From positions 363,179 to 427,178 of the forward strand of contig CAACVI010000001.1 of NCBI GenBank assembly GCA_900659855.1: a DNA stretch of 64,000 nt. Direction: 5' to 3'. The translations under genes and the position numbers were made by a program. Origin of the DNA: Candidatus Desulfarcum epimagneticum. GTDB lineage: Bacteria; Desulfobacterota; Desulfobacteria; Desulfobacterales; CR-1. How positions within the stretch are numbered: the stretch's first letter is position 1; the number at the start of each line of letters is the position of its first letter. Of this stretch, positions 38,630 to 47,807 are shown piece after piece. The notes below the pieces were generated by a model. The model was not told the origin of the DNA and ran no database searches. It worked only from the letters and a program-made list of their open reading frames with translations.

Positions 38630-40309
38630 ATGAACATCCTGCTTATTTATCCCGATTTTCCGGACAAACGAATCAGCGGCGAGGACATCCTGGCCCCTCC
38701 CATGGGCCTGTATTATATCGGCGCCCTTTTGAAAGAGCGGGGCCATGAAGTCCGGGTCCTGAATCTTAACGGGGAAAAACCGTCCCGGGAGGCGCTGAAA
38801 GAAAAATTCCGGGCGCTTCGGCCGGACATGATGGGATTTTCCGTGGTCCACGCCAACCGCTGGGGCGCCATCGACGCCGCGGCGCTGGCCAGAGAGGCGC
38901 TTCCCCATGTCCGGATCGTTTTCGGGGGGCCGGGGGCCTCTTTTTTGTGGCGGTTTCTCCTTTCCCGTTTTTCTTTCATCGACTTCGCGGTGGTGGGGGA
39001 AGGGGAGCGCGCTTTTTCAGAGCTGGTCCGGCGCCTTCAAGAAAACCGCCCTGAAAGCGCTTCGGATATTCCGGGCGTGGCCGGCCGAAGAAACGGCGAA
39101 ATCGTTTACGGCGGGGAGGCGCCCTTCATAGACGATCTCGACTCCCTGCCCAGCCCGGCCGCGCATTTCACCTTCCGGCATCTGGCGCTGAGCCGGGGCT
39201 GCCCGGAAAACTGCGCCTTTTGCGCCTCCCCGAAACTGTGGCGGCGAAAAACCCGGTTTCACTCGGCCGCTTACTTTGTGGACATGCTCAAAACCCTGCG
39301 GGAAAAGGGCGAGACTTTTTTTTATGTGTCCGACGACAACTTCACCCTTAAAAAGAACCTGGCCATCGAGGTGTGCGAAAAAATCGTGGACCAGGGTCTG
39401 GACATCTCCTGGGCCGCCATTTCCCGGGCCGACCGCGTGGATGGGGAAATCCTGGACTGGATGAAAAAAGCCGGGTGCGTCCAGATCAGCTACGGCATTG
39501 AAAGCGGCTGCGACCGAATCCGGAAAAAGCTCAACAAAAATCTCAGAAAAAGCCATGTGGAAAAGGCGTTCGCCATGACCCTTGAGCGCGGAATCATGGC
39601 CAGGGCCTATTTCATATACGGCTCCCCGGGCGAGAGCCGGGCGTCCATCGAAGACTCCGTGGACCTGATGAAAAAAATCAAACCCCTGGGCATGATCGCC
39701 TACATGCTGGCACTTTTCCCGGGAACGGCGCTGTATGACGATTTCGCCCGAAACATCCCCGACCCGGACGACATGTGGATGGCGCGCGCGGAGGACCTTC
39801 TTTATTTCGAGACCGACCCCGGTCTGAGCCGGGAAAGCGTGGTGTCTTTCGGCAAACGCCTCCGGTCCGCGTTTTATGAAAATCTCCCGGGTTTTGTCCG
39901 GGATGTCTCCCTTTCAAAACGTCTCTCCCCGGAAGCCCGCGCCGATTTTTACTCCAGGCTGGCCATGACCTTCAGCCACGGGGATTATTCCCAAATCCGG
40001 GAGATTCCCCAGAAACAGGAGACCGCCCGAAAACTTTACGAAAAGGCCCTTTCCCTGGCGCCGGACCACCGGGCCTGCCTGGGGCTGGGCGCCATGCTTC
40101 AGCAAAAAAGGGAGTTTAAAGGCTCCATCGAAGCGCTTCAAAAGGGCGCGGCCCATTATCCCGCCAGCGAGCCCATTCACCTGTGCCTGGGAATCAGCCT
40201 CATGAACGAGGGCCGGTTCCACGAGGCCGCCGCCTGCTTTGAAAAATTCCCTCATTCCCCCCAGGCCGCGTCGTATCTGGAGGAATGCCGGCGGGCCGGG
40301 GGCCTGTGA
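38630..40309 (+). CDS. B12-binding-domain radical SAM protein with C-terminal TPR
   Basis: 559 residues. N-terminal cobalamin-type Rossmann domain (MNILLIYPDFPDKR, PMGLYYIGALLKERGHEV, residues 1-150), though the DxHxxG cobalamin motif is not seen; radical SAM domain with RGCPENCAFC (Cys 191, 195, 198) and YGIESGCDRIRKKLNK; then TPR-like repeats from about residue 465 (ARKLYEKALSLAPDHRACLG). Members often methylate unactivated carbons or act on lipids and cofactors. Substrate unknown. Start ATG 38630 has AGGCG upstream; a much longer opening antisense to the crotonase gene is ignored. Confidence 0.85.
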   Translation: MNILLIYPDFPDKRISGEDILAPPMGLYYIGALLKERGHEVRVLNLNGEKPSREALKEKFRALRPDMMGFSVVHANRWGAIDAAALAREALPHVRIVFGGPGASFLWRFLLSRFSFIDFAVVGEGERAFSELVRRLQENRPESASDIPGVAGRRNGEIVYGGEAPFIDDLDSLPSPAAHFTFRHLALSRGCPENCAFCASPKLWRRKTRFHSAAYFVDMLKTLREKGETFFYVSDDNFTLKKNLAIEVCEKIVDQGLDISWAAISRADRVDGEILDWMKKAGCVQISYGIESGCDRIRKKLNKNLRKSHVEKAFAMTLERGIMARAYFIYGSPGESRASIEDSVDLMKKIKPLGMIAYMLALFPGTALYDDFARNIPDPDDMWMARAEDLLYFETDPGLSRESVVSFGKRLRSAFYENLPGFVRDVSLSKRLSPEARADFYSRLAMTFSHGDYSQIREIPQKQETARKLYEKALSLAPDHRACLGLGAMLQQKREFKGSIEALQKGAAHYPASEPIHLCLGISLMNEGRFHEAAACFEKFPHSPQAASYLEECRRAGGL

Positions 40310-40479
40310 CGGTGAATGTCGCGGGGCAGGGGTTTCCGGGCCCGGTTATGGCGAATCCATTCCCTGTTTTTTCCCGCCTGTCCCGCCGCGTGTTCCCGCG
40401 TCGCGCCCCATGGACGTCTCACAGTCCGTTTTGATGATGGTTTCCGTCATTGATCATATGACGCCATCAAGGTTTGTTT

Positions 40480-40884
40480 CTATGCGTCTCTCTGGATGAT
40501 AAACGGATGCAATTTTTCAAACTCCAGAACCGTGAGCGTGATAATGGCGCCATGCAGCTCGTGGTCTTTTTCCACCACCCGAAACAGCATTTCGCCATAT
40601 CCAAAGCTTTCCAGTATACATTCCGGTATCAGGGGCTCCGGCGCCCCTTCTGAATAAATCCCTTTAAAGCGGGCGCCTTCTTTGATCCTGGGGTTTTCAA
40701 GGATTCTTTTATAGGCGAAATATTTGTTGGCCTTATGCCTGTATCGCCCGATGAGATAAGTCGCGGCGCCTGAGACAGCGGCGGTCAATATTGTGGCGTT
40801 TAATAACAGCGGCATGTTTTCCCCCCCTTTCGAAATACGATCAACCGTTTGAACCCGGTTTTCACCAGGAGTCGTTTTTTTCAT
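40480..40884 (-). CDS. Small membrane-anchored protein of unknown function
   Basis: 134 residues from ATG 40884 (AGGAGG 6 nt upstream); a second good start at 40815 (GGGGGG before it) would give 111 residues. One hydrophobic helix near LLLNATILTAAVSGAATYLIG, then a basic stretch (GRYRHKANKYFAYKRI) and a soluble domain of about 80 residues (FGYGEMLFRVVEKDHELHGAI). I do not recognise the family. It stands alone between two plus-strand genes. The 170 bp before it (40310-40479) show nothing. Confidence 0.55.
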   Translation of the reverse strand: MKKTTPGENRVQTVDRISKGGENMPLLLNATILTAAVSGAATYLIGRYRHKANKYFAYKRILENPRIKEGARFKGIYSEGAPEPLIPECILESFGYGEMLFRVVEKDHELHGAIITLTVLEFEKLHPFIIQRDA

Positions 40885-41041
40885 ATAGCGCCTCCTGAAT
40901 GGAGGCGTTGACCGCTATTTTAATCGGCGCCTCAGCCCATGTCAAATCCATTTTCACCTTCAGGGTCTTTGCGGGCCAATGCGTCATCGCCATACGCATG
41001 GCTTAACCCGGCCGCCTGTTCATTCCCTGTTCATTTCATTG

Positions 41042-41069
41042 TTGACAAAATTTCTCACTATCGTACAAT
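41042..41069 (+). promoter_or_regulatory. Promoter with long leader for the DEAD-box helicase
   Basis: TTGACA, 16-bp spacer, TACAAT. About 200 bp of leader follow before the ATG at 41272, including a piece of the dispersed palindrome and GCGTCGCGG/CCGTCGCAGC complementary stretches. Long structured leaders are typical of cold-inducible helicase messages. Confidence 0.65.
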
Positions 41070-41093
41070 CGTAAGGGAAGAAAGAGGCCGGGC

Positions 41094-41146
41094 GAATAAA
41101 AAACCGTCGCAGCGCGGTGGATCGAATTTTTATGACGCCGTTTAAG
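41094..41146. repeat. Half copy of the dispersed palindromic element
   Basis: GAATAAAAAACCGTCGCAGC followed by GCGGTGGATCGAATTTTTA aligns with the right half of copy A (14927-14965). It lies within the helicase leader. Confidence 0.6.
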
Positions 41147-41271
41147 GGGCGACGTGGCCAAAAAGCGCGTCGCGGTTTTTTTTGCGCCCTGCGTCTCGTG
41201 TGTGTGTGGAATTTTGACCATGCCGTCTAACGCGGTTTTTTACCGCTTTACAAGGAAGACTGAAAGAAAAT

Positions 41272-42972
41272 ATGAGTTTCAAAAATTTAGATTTAATCGA
41301 CGAGTTATTAAAGGCGGTTGAGGACCTGGGCTTTGTTGAGCCCACGCCCATCCAGACAGACGCCATTCCTGAAATTATTGGCGGGGACAGGGATTTGGTG
41401 GGGCTTGCCCAGACCGGAACCGGCAAAACAGCGGCTTTTTCTTTGCCCATGATTCAGCTGATCGACTTTGATCTGACCCATGCCCAGGGGCTGGTGATTT
41501 GTCCCACCCGGGAACTTTGCATGCAGATTTCACGGGATATTAAAAAGTTATGCCGATATGTGAAAGGCGCCCGGGTGGCCGCTGTTTATGGGGGCGCCGA
41601 CATTGAAAAACAAAGAGCCCAAATCAAAAAAGGCGCTCAGATCATTGTGGCCACCCCTGGAAGACTCCGGGATCTGATCCAAAGGAAAATAGCGGCGCTT
41701 TCTAAAATCGCCTGCCTGGTTCTGGATGAGGCGGATGAAATGCTCAATATGGGCTTTCAGGAAGACATTGACGCCATCCTTGAAAATACGCCATCCGGGA
41801 AAAGAACATGGCTGTTTTCCGCCACAATGCCCAGGGCGGTGGCGCGCATTTCCAAAAGATATATGGAAAATCCCGTTGAGATCACCGTGGGGAAGAAAAA
41901 CAGCGGCGCGGAAAATATTTCCCATGTTCATTATATTGTTAAAGAAAAAGACCGGTATCAGGCGCTGAAACGAATCATTGATTACCACCCGGATATTTAC
42001 GGGCTGGTGTTTTGCCGCACCCGAAAAGATACCCAGGAAATAGCGGAAAAACTCATCAAAGACGGCTACAGCGCCGACGCCCTTCATGGCGATCTTTCCC
42101 AGGCATTGCGGGACAAGGTCATGGACAGATTTAAAACCAAATCCATCCAGATTCTCATTGCCACCGATGTGGCGGCCCGGGGGATAGATGTTCAGGACAT
42201 CACCCATGTCATTAACTATAAACTCCCCGACGAGGCGGACAACTATACCCACAGGAGCGGCAGAACGGCCCGGGCCGGGAAATCCGGCACATCCGTGGCC
42301 ATCATTAACACCCGGGAAAAAAGCAAACTTAAGTGGATCGAAAAAAAAGCCGGTGTTAAATTTAATTATGCCAAAGTCCCCGGGGGGTACGCCATTTGCG
42401 AAAAACAGCTCTATTCCATGATCGGAAAAATGGCGGAAGTGGAAGTGGATTACCAGGAAATCGGGCCTTTCCTGGCGCCGGTGTGGGACATATTAAATTC
42501 CCTGACAAAAGAAGATTTGATTCAAAAGTTTGTTTCCATTGAATTTAACCGGTTTCTCAATTATTACAAAGACTCCAAAGATATCAATGCGTCTTTGAAA
42601 AAAAAAGGCGCTTCCCATGGCCCCGGGAAAAAAGACCGGAAAAAGAAAAAATTAAGACCGGGAAAATCCAGGCGCTTTTTTTTAAATACAGGAGAGATGG
42701 ACAACCTGAAAAAAGGCGCTTTAATCCGAACCCTGTGCGAGAGAGCCGGAATCAGCTCTGAAAAGATTGGCCCCATCGAAGTCATGCGGGAATTTTCTTT
42801 TTTTGAAGTTGAAACAAGCGTCGCGGCCAAAGTGTTAAAATCCATGAAGGGCGCCAAAATTGACGGTCAGAATGTTCGGGTTCAATACGCGGAAAAGAAG
42901 AAACCCCAGGGCAAGGACGCCCTGAAAAGAAAAAAGACAAAGAAAGGGGGGGCGACGGTGTCCGGGGTTTAG
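41272..42972 (+). CDS. DEAD-box ATP-dependent RNA helicase (DeaD/CsdA type)
   Basis: 566 residues. Motifs in order: Q-motif EPTPIQTDAIP, AQTGTGKTAAFS, PTRELCMQ, ATPGRLRD, VLDEADEML, FSATMPR, then GLVFCRTRKDTQEIA, TDVAARGIDVQDITHVI, HRSGRTARAGKSG. A basic linker leads to a DbpA-like RNA-binding domain near residues 470-545 and a Lys-rich tail. It likely remodels rRNA or mRNA structure. Ribosome site AAGGA 12 nt upstream. Confidence 0.93.
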   Translation: MSFKNLDLIDELLKAVEDLGFVEPTPIQTDAIPEIIGGDRDLVGLAQTGTGKTAAFSLPMIQLIDFDLTHAQGLVICPTRELCMQISRDIKKLCRYVKGARVAAVYGGADIEKQRAQIKKGAQIIVATPGRLRDLIQRKIAALSKIACLVLDEADEMLNMGFQEDIDAILENTPSGKRTWLFSATMPRAVARISKRYMENPVEITVGKKNSGAENISHVHYIVKEKDRYQALKRIIDYHPDIYGLVFCRTRKDTQEIAEKLIKDGYSADALHGDLSQALRDKVMDRFKTKSIQILIATDVAARGIDVQDITHVINYKLPDEADNYTHRSGRTARAGKSGTSVAIINTREKSKLKWIEKKAGVKFNYAKVPGGYAICEKQLYSMIGKMAEVEVDYQEIGPFLAPVWDILNSLTKEDLIQKFVSIEFNRFLNYYKDSKDINASLKKKGASHGPGKKDRKKKKLRPGKSRRFFLNTGEMDNLKKGALIRTLCERAGISSEKIGPIEVMREFSFFEVETSVAAKVLKSMKGAKIDGQNVRVQYAEKKKPQGKDALKRKKTKKGGATVSGV

Positions 42973-42984
42973 GGTTCACTCAAA

Positions 42985-43010
42985 AGCATTATTTGCCTGT
43001 CCCCTATTTT
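42985..43010. repeat. RAYT-flanking direct repeat, copy 1
   Basis: AGCATTATTTGCCTGTCCC then a T-rich tail. The same 19-mer recurs at 44285 and 44608 and a degenerate copy at 47784. Copies 1 and 2 flank the RAYT gene. The remaining 42973-43290 holds the palindrome and hairpin listed separately and no gene. Confidence 0.8.
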
Positions 43011-43080
43011 CCCCTTGAAAATGCGCGCGGATCGCGGGTCATGAGCGTCGGCGCGGCATGGGGTTTGGTTTGTGGGGTAG

Positions 43081-43100
43081 GGGCGTTTCGCGAAACGCCC
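43081..43100. repeat. 20-bp perfect palindrome near the RAYT gene
   Basis: GGGCGTTTCGCGAAACGCCC, preceded by GTAGG; a REP-like hairpin of another type than the GAGACGC hairpins. Confidence 0.75.
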
Positions 43101-43198
43101 TTGTTTCTTGAACCTGCGGATTCGATTTTTACGAAAAAAGGGTGAATGTGTCCCCGGTTCCGGGACCATCGCCGATCCGTTGAAATCCGCCGAAGCGC

Positions 43199-43226
43199 GT
43201 AGAGACGCAAGATTTTGCGTCTCTAC
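43199..43226. repeat. REP-like hairpin 1 (GTAGAGACGC type)
   Basis: GTAGAGACGCAA, loop GATT, TTGCGTCTCTAC: perfect 12-bp stem. Related hairpins lie at 44401-44427 and 44525-44548, on the other side of the RAYT gene. Confidence 0.85.
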
Positions 43227-43290
43227 AGCCAATTTTCAATTTTTAAACTGAGACCGCGCCGGGCGTCGCCGTTTTGGCTGTAAAACAGGG

Positions 43291-44223
43291 TCACAAAGAT
43301 TCAGACAGTCGTTTCAACGAATAAATTCCATCAAGCCCTTGAATGGATTTGGGTTTCTTTTCGCGTTTGGATTCAAAACGGTCTTTAAACTTCTGGTAAT
43401 GCGTCATGACAAACGCTTTGGAGCCGATGATTCCCGAATCGGTGAAGTAGCGGGTTCTGTAGGCGAACCTTCGGGTCCGGGTCAGGTTAAATCCGGCGTG
43501 TCTTTCCTTTTCCACAATACCGGGATCAATGCTTCCCGAAAACTCTTTGCCTGAGGGACTCAACGCCCCGGTCTCATACACATATCGCCGGTATCGCCTG
43601 ACTCTTTCGGCCTCATTCATGACGTTGAATTCCACCAGACCGAAGTCTGTGGACAAAAACCCGCCCTCATTTCCGGACTGGATGTGATGTCCCAATGAAC
43701 TCCATCGGTACGCCTCCGGGCGATCCACAATACCTGCCCGGACAGGATTTAAGTCAATATAGGCCAGGCAGTTGATTAAAGTGTTTCCATCCTCCACGAT
43801 CACGCTTTTAAAACGCTCGGCCCACAGTGTTCCTCTTCGGTTGTGAAGTTTGTTGTAAAAGCGTGAGAAGGTCTGCTTGATTTCTTTCATAAATTCCGAG
43901 AGATTGGACCATTTTTCCCGAAAACGCTCAATGTCAGCTTCTCCGAATTCCCGTTCGTTTCCGTAAAAATTCACAAACCGTTCCCGGATTTGTTCGTCCG
44001 TGAAATCATGATCCGGCCGCATCTTTACAAGCAGGTGGAAATGGTTCCCCATGACGCAAAATCCCATGATATCGGTAAAATAGAGGCGGCTGAATTTTTT
44101 GATGATTTTAACCAGGGCCTCTTTTTCCACGTCCTGAAAGGGAAAACCGTCCAGGGCGGTTCGGGAAATCACATGATAGACGGTTTTTTCGCCCTTGTTG
44201 AGCATTCTGGCTGTTCTTGGCAT
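43291..44223 (-). CDS. REP-associated tyrosine transposase (RAYT, Y1_Tnp/TnpA_REP family)
   Basis: 310 residues. HUH motif in CVMGNHFHLLVKM near residue 60, YHVISRTALDG before it, a helix with the candidate catalytic Tyr in FSRFYNKLHNRRGTLWAERFKS, and AYIDLNPVRAGIV. These single-copy domesticated relatives of IS200/IS605 transposases are linked with REP hairpins, present here on both sides. The gene lies between direct repeats at 42985 and 44285. Start: MPRTARML after a moderate ribosome site. Confidence 0.9.
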   Translation of the reverse strand: MPRTARMLNKGEKTVYHVISRTALDGFPFQDVEKEALVKIIKKFSRLYFTDIMGFCVMGNHFHLLVKMRPDHDFTDEQIRERFVNFYGNEREFGEADIERFREKWSNLSEFMKEIKQTFSRFYNKLHNRRGTLWAERFKSVIVEDGNTLINCLAYIDLNPVRAGIVDRPEAYRWSSLGHHIQSGNEGGFLSTDFGLVEFNVMNEAERVRRYRRYVYETGALSPSGKEFSGSIDPGIVEKERHAGFNLTRTRRFAYRTRYFTDSGIIGSKAFVMTHYQKFKDRFESKREKKPKSIQGLDGIYSLKRLSESL

Positions 44224-44284
44224 GGTTTTTGTCCTGTTTTGGGTGTTTAGGGAATGGACTTATCATGGGGCTTTTTATTTTTCA

Positions 44285-44310
44285 AGCATTATTTGCCTGT
44301 CCCTATTTTT
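44285..44310. repeat. RAYT-flanking direct repeat, copy 2
   Basis: AGCATTATTTGCCTGTCCC again, 1300 bp from copy 1 and 60 bp upstream of the RAYT start. A third copy, with adjoining TATATTTCCC, is at 44608-44632. Confidence 0.8.
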
Positions 44311-44400
44311 ATTTTTGTTCTGTCCCTATTTTTGCTATTTTTGATTTTTTCCATAAAGGGGAAATAGCCCAAGCCACCCCGATGGCGTATAGCACGGCCA

Positions 44401-44427
44401 GTAGAGACGCACGGCGTGCGTCTCCAC
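44401..44427. repeat. REP-like hairpin 2
   Basis: GTAGAGACGCAC, GGC, GTGCGTCTCCAC: 12-bp stem with one mismatch. Confidence 0.8.
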
Positions 44428-44524
44428 AACATCGGCAGGCCGAAACAAAACCGGGCATTTAAATTTCACCAAAAACCCATTCGTCCCGGCAAACAGCCCG
44501 GCCGGCACAGACGCGCGGCGTTAT

Positions 44525-44548
44525 GAGACGCACACCGTGCGTCTCTAC
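44525..44548. repeat. REP-like hairpin 3
   Basis: GAGACGCAC, ACC, GTGCGTCTC followed by TAC. Hairpins 2 and 3 face each other about 100 bp apart, the layout of a REP doublet. The rest of 44224-44863 is AT-rich and shows no gene. Confidence 0.8.
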
Positions 44549-44863
44549 CGGCCGGGGCATAAACCAAACCGGGGCATCACGCAAAATTGGACCGTGACGG
44601 GTAAAAAAGCATTATTTGCCTGTCCCTATATTTCCCTTTACCAGTCTTAAAAAAACTTGCCGCAAACTGGACATTTCATTTTGGGACTTTCTCAAAGATC
44701 GACTTGAGTCTCGGAATAAATATCCGCCCCTGGCTGAAATTGTAAAATTTAGAATGACTTGTTCCAGCGCATAATTGCGCCTTTACCCCTGACTTTTTGA
44801 GAAGTTACGAAAAAAAGCTATGACGCATTGAAATTATTTAACATCTTTGTTTTCGTTCAGGCA

Positions 44864-45367
44864 CTATTTATAAACTGATGAAGATCTTTTTTCGAAAGTG
44901 TTTCCGGACATATTACAGTTTGGGGTTAATACTTCATATTCCCACGAAAAACTTGAATGAATAACGTCATCAATCCCTTCATTAGTCAAAAAATTGATAA
45001 CAGCTTTCGCTTCTTCTCCACCTTTCAATGTAAAATCAACATCGTATGTTATTGATTCAATTTGTTTCCTTGAATCGATCGATTCCTCAAAGTTATTTTT
45101 TTGTTGTTTTGCTTCTTCAAGATTTTTGGGTAAATTCTTAGGACGATATTTGACCAGTTTTATTGAACCAGGCAAACCTTTTTTTGCATTTTCTGAATAC
45201 CAACTTTTTGTGACTTTTGTAACTAAAATGTCACACTTCCCATGATTCTGGGTAAAATAAGCATGGTGAAACCATGTGCCGGCTTTGAATCTGTCGGTTT
45301 TATTTACTGATTGTGTTGCACATCCCAAAAAACAAAAAATTATTGCAAATAAAATTATTTTTTTCAT
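44864..45367 (-). CDS. Predicted lipoprotein of unknown function, AT-rich gene
   Basis: 167 residues. N-terminus MKKIILFAIIFCFLGC is a lipoprotein signal with the lipobox FLGC (Cys 16). The rest (GTWFHHAYFTQNHGKCDILV, DVDFTLKGGEEAKAVINFL) resembles no family I know. Its codon choice is clearly more A/T-rich than its neighbours, suggesting recent arrival. It stands alone in the repeat-rich region. Confidence 0.65.
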   Translation of the reverse strand: MKKIILFAIIFCFLGCATQSVNKTDRFKAGTWFHHAYFTQNHGKCDILVTKVTKSWYSENAKKGLPGSIKLVKYRPKNLPKNLEEAKQQKNNFEESIDSRKQIESITYDVDFTLKGGEEAKAVINFLTNEGIDDVIHSSFSWEYEVLTPNCNMSGNTFEKRSSSVYK

Positions 45368-45568
45368 CGGTGGCTCCTACATTCATTAGGGTTTCCTGAA
45401 CAAGTTAAAAATCAGAGAATAAAAACTTTCCAAAAGGACTCAGGTTGTCACATATAGCGCCGCCGGCCTTTTGCCTCCTGAATTCCGGGGCCTGAGCGCA
45501 TATTCAAGCTCATTTTTAAAGTGAAAACGAAACAAAAAAGAGCGTCTTTAAGTCACTTTTCGATCATG

Positions 45569-45715
45569 TTAAGGATACAATTCAATGGCTTCCCTGACGC
45601 GTTCCATCAATACGTCCAGGGATTTGGCCTGGGTATGGCATCCCTTTAACTCCGGAACTGTGGCGATATAAAAATTTTCCGTGTCTTTTTCTATAATGAC
45701 GTTAAATGTTTTCAT
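45569..45715 (-). CDS. HicB-like antitoxin domain protein (small, orphan)
   Basis: 48 residues: MKTFNVIIEKDTENFYIATV, then PELKGCHTQAKSLDVLMERV and REAIELYP. The core FYIATVPELKGCHTQAKS is the HicB/UPF0150 partial RNase-H-like fold. AAGGA lies about 10 nt before ATG 45715. HicB normally pairs with the HicA toxin; I see no HicA on either side. The spacers 45368-45568 and 45783-45895 hold no other gene. Confidence 0.75.
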   Translation of the reverse strand: MKTFNVIIEKDTENFYIATVPELKGCHTQAKSLDVLMERVREAIELYP

Positions 45716-45740
45716 TTCATTTTTTCCTTAATTCAAAAAA

Positions 45741-45782
45741 GATAGACTCGCAAAAAATGGGTTAGGCGGCATCGTAAAAAAT
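45741..45782. repeat. Partial copy of the dispersed palindromic element (end plus flank)
   Basis: On the minus strand TTTTTTACGATGCCGCCTAA then CCCATTTTTTGCGAGTCTATC; same order as 31856-31900 and the flanks of copies B and C. Confidence 0.6.
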
Positions 45783-45895
45783 ATCATATCACGCAAAATA
45801 AAAAGGGAGGCATATTTTTTCCACGTCCTTCAAAAATCCTTTTTTTCCGGTAAAACACTATGGAAAAACTCCCCAAGACGCAAAGAGAGCGCTCC

Positions 45896-47638
45896 TCAAA
45901 CCGCGTGTGCCGCGACCATCTCCCATCCATGATACACCAGCGCCAGTTTCGTGATGGTTTTGTCCGCGTATTTCCGAGCGAATTCGGCGTCTTCGGCGTA
46001 GCGGGTCAGCTGTTTTTTCGCGTCGTCCAGGGCTTTTTTCAAAACCGGCTTTGTCAGCTCTCCCCGTTTGACATACTTAATCTCGATGAGATAGCCGAAG
46101 GGCATTTCCGGGTATTTGAGGGAAAAGGGCTCCAGGAAAAAATCGGAGTATCCTTTTCCGGTTTCATATTCGGTGTGGGGGATGAAAAAATCGTTGATGG
46201 ACAGATAGGCCAACAAAAACCCCTGGATGATTTTTTCGCCGCCCAGGTAATCCCGGACGGAGGTCTGGTTTTTGATCTCCCGGGCGATGAATGAAAAAAG
46301 CCCCTCCCATTCGCCGCTCCATCCCATTTTGCGCGCAAGCCCGCTGAATTCCCACAGATCGATCCGGAATGTGTCCGTGTCGCGATAGGCGTTTCGGATA
46401 TATCCGTACATGAGGTGGGAGATGGTCATGTTGGGAACCGCCAGCGCGGATTCTCCCTCTTTTGTTCCCCGGAAGGTCAAAAGTCCGAAAAAATAAAGCA
46501 GGGAGATGAAATGATCGGGATTTGTCAGTTGATCCAGGGGAAAGGATTGCTGGACATGGGAAGAGATTTCACCCTGTTCCATAATGCGTTTCAGGATGTC
46601 GAAATTGCCGTTCAATCGCCGGTTGACAAACATCAAATGCCTCAGCTTGCCGTAATCGATCTTGACGTTGTCGTCGATGAGATAACGGGGCGGCGCCTGG
46701 TTGACAATAGCGAAATGAATAAAATAAAGGACCATGTCCGTGTTGAACACCCTGGATGAGGCCATGTCTGAAAAAGTATAGCCGTTGTGCCATTCGCGCA
46801 TGATCCCGAGGGTTTCATCCGGATTTGAGAGCAAAAGCCCCTCTTTTTTGTAGTAGCCCAGCATGTCTTTGACTTCCTGTTCGGAAAATCCCGCCATTTC
46901 GTTGAAAACGGGCCGCATGCTGATGTTGGCTCCAATATTGAAGCCGCTGGTCACATCATCCATTGTGACCGGCGAGACCCCGGTGATAAAAAGGCGGGCG
47001 AGACCTGAGCCGCGCATGGCGGCGACGGCCTTGAGCTTTCCGAAAAAATGCCGAAAAAACCCCTCCCCGCGAGTCAGATCATGGTAGGCGTCTGTCCCGA
47101 CGGTTGCAAGAATCGTGTTGGCGAAATTGTCGTATTCGTCAATGAGGATGTATATCTTTAAGCCGCGCTCACGGGCATAGGCGAAAATAACGTCCAGTTT
47201 TTCAGAGATCGAGCCGCAGGCCTCCGTCTCATCGAAAATCTTTTCATCCATGACATGGCCGTAGAGGCGCATAAAATGCCGGACCATCACCGCGCAGTAT
47301 TTTTCAAAGCTCTCCCGGACTTTTCCCGCAACGGGGTTGACCGCGGCGAAATCGAACCGAAGAATCAGATACGCGTTTTTTTCGCGGGTGGGATTTTCCC
47401 CGATGTATGTGTCTTTGAAGAATTCGTCAAAGCGGTCTTTTAAATTGGTGTCGTAATAGCATTCCAGGATGGAAAGCCAAAGGGATTTGCCGAACCGGCG
47501 GGGCCGAAGAAAAAATACGTATTTGTGTTTTTCCAGCAGGGGGATAAATTTTGTTTTATCGACAAAATAGTGGTTTTCGTTTCGAATGGTTTCAAAATCG
47601 GAGATTCCGTAGGGAATTTCCTTTGCTTTTTTCGACAT
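45896..47638 (-). CDS. AAA-ATPase-like / PD-(D/E)XK nuclease family protein, copy 2
   Basis: 580 residues, same architecture as the protein at 11986: KEIPYGISDFETIRNENHY, FFLRPRRFGKSLWLS, YILIDEYDNFANTIL, and nuclease-fold end FGYLIEIKYVKRGEL. The two share layout and many motifs but differ along most of their length, so they are old paralogues or separate acquisitions. ATG 47638 (MSKKAKEIPYG) is chosen because GGGAG lies six bases before. Lies among repeats and mobile-type genes. Confidence 0.8.
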   Translation of the reverse strand: MSKKAKEIPYGISDFETIRNENHYFVDKTKFIPLLEKHKYVFFLRPRRFGKSLWLSILECYYDTNLKDRFDEFFKDTYIGENPTREKNAYLILRFDFAAVNPVAGKVRESFEKYCAVMVRHFMRLYGHVMDEKIFDETEACGSISEKLDVIFAYARERGLKIYILIDEYDNFANTILATVGTDAYHDLTRGEGFFRHFFGKLKAVAAMRGSGLARLFITGVSPVTMDDVTSGFNIGANISMRPVFNEMAGFSEQEVKDMLGYYKKEGLLLSNPDETLGIMREWHNGYTFSDMASSRVFNTDMVLYFIHFAIVNQAPPRYLIDDNVKIDYGKLRHLMFVNRRLNGNFDILKRIMEQGEISSHVQQSFPLDQLTNPDHFISLLYFFGLLTFRGTKEGESALAVPNMTISHLMYGYIRNAYRDTDTFRIDLWEFSGLARKMGWSGEWEGLFSFIAREIKNQTSVRDYLGGEKIIQGFLLAYLSINDFFIPHTEYETGKGYSDFFLEPFSLKYPEMPFGYLIEIKYVKRGELTKPVLKKALDDAKKQLTRYAEDAEFARKYADKTITKLALVYHGWEMVAAHAV

Positions 47639-47807
47639 CGTGATCTCCCGGCGCAAAGCGTGAAAACGGCAAATCCAAGTATACTGGAAAGGATGATCGG
47701 GCGCAAGGTTTTGTTGGGTCTCAACCCGGCCGGGGCGCTGCGGACGCAGTCTCCGCAGCGGGGGGGGGCCTTTGGAAAGTAAGAATGATTTGCCTGTCTC
47801 TTATTTT

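Noticed and set aside
42985-44632. CRISPR array
   Set aside because: The repeats here are REP-type hairpins and direct repeats at irregular spacing, with no regular spacers and no cas genes.
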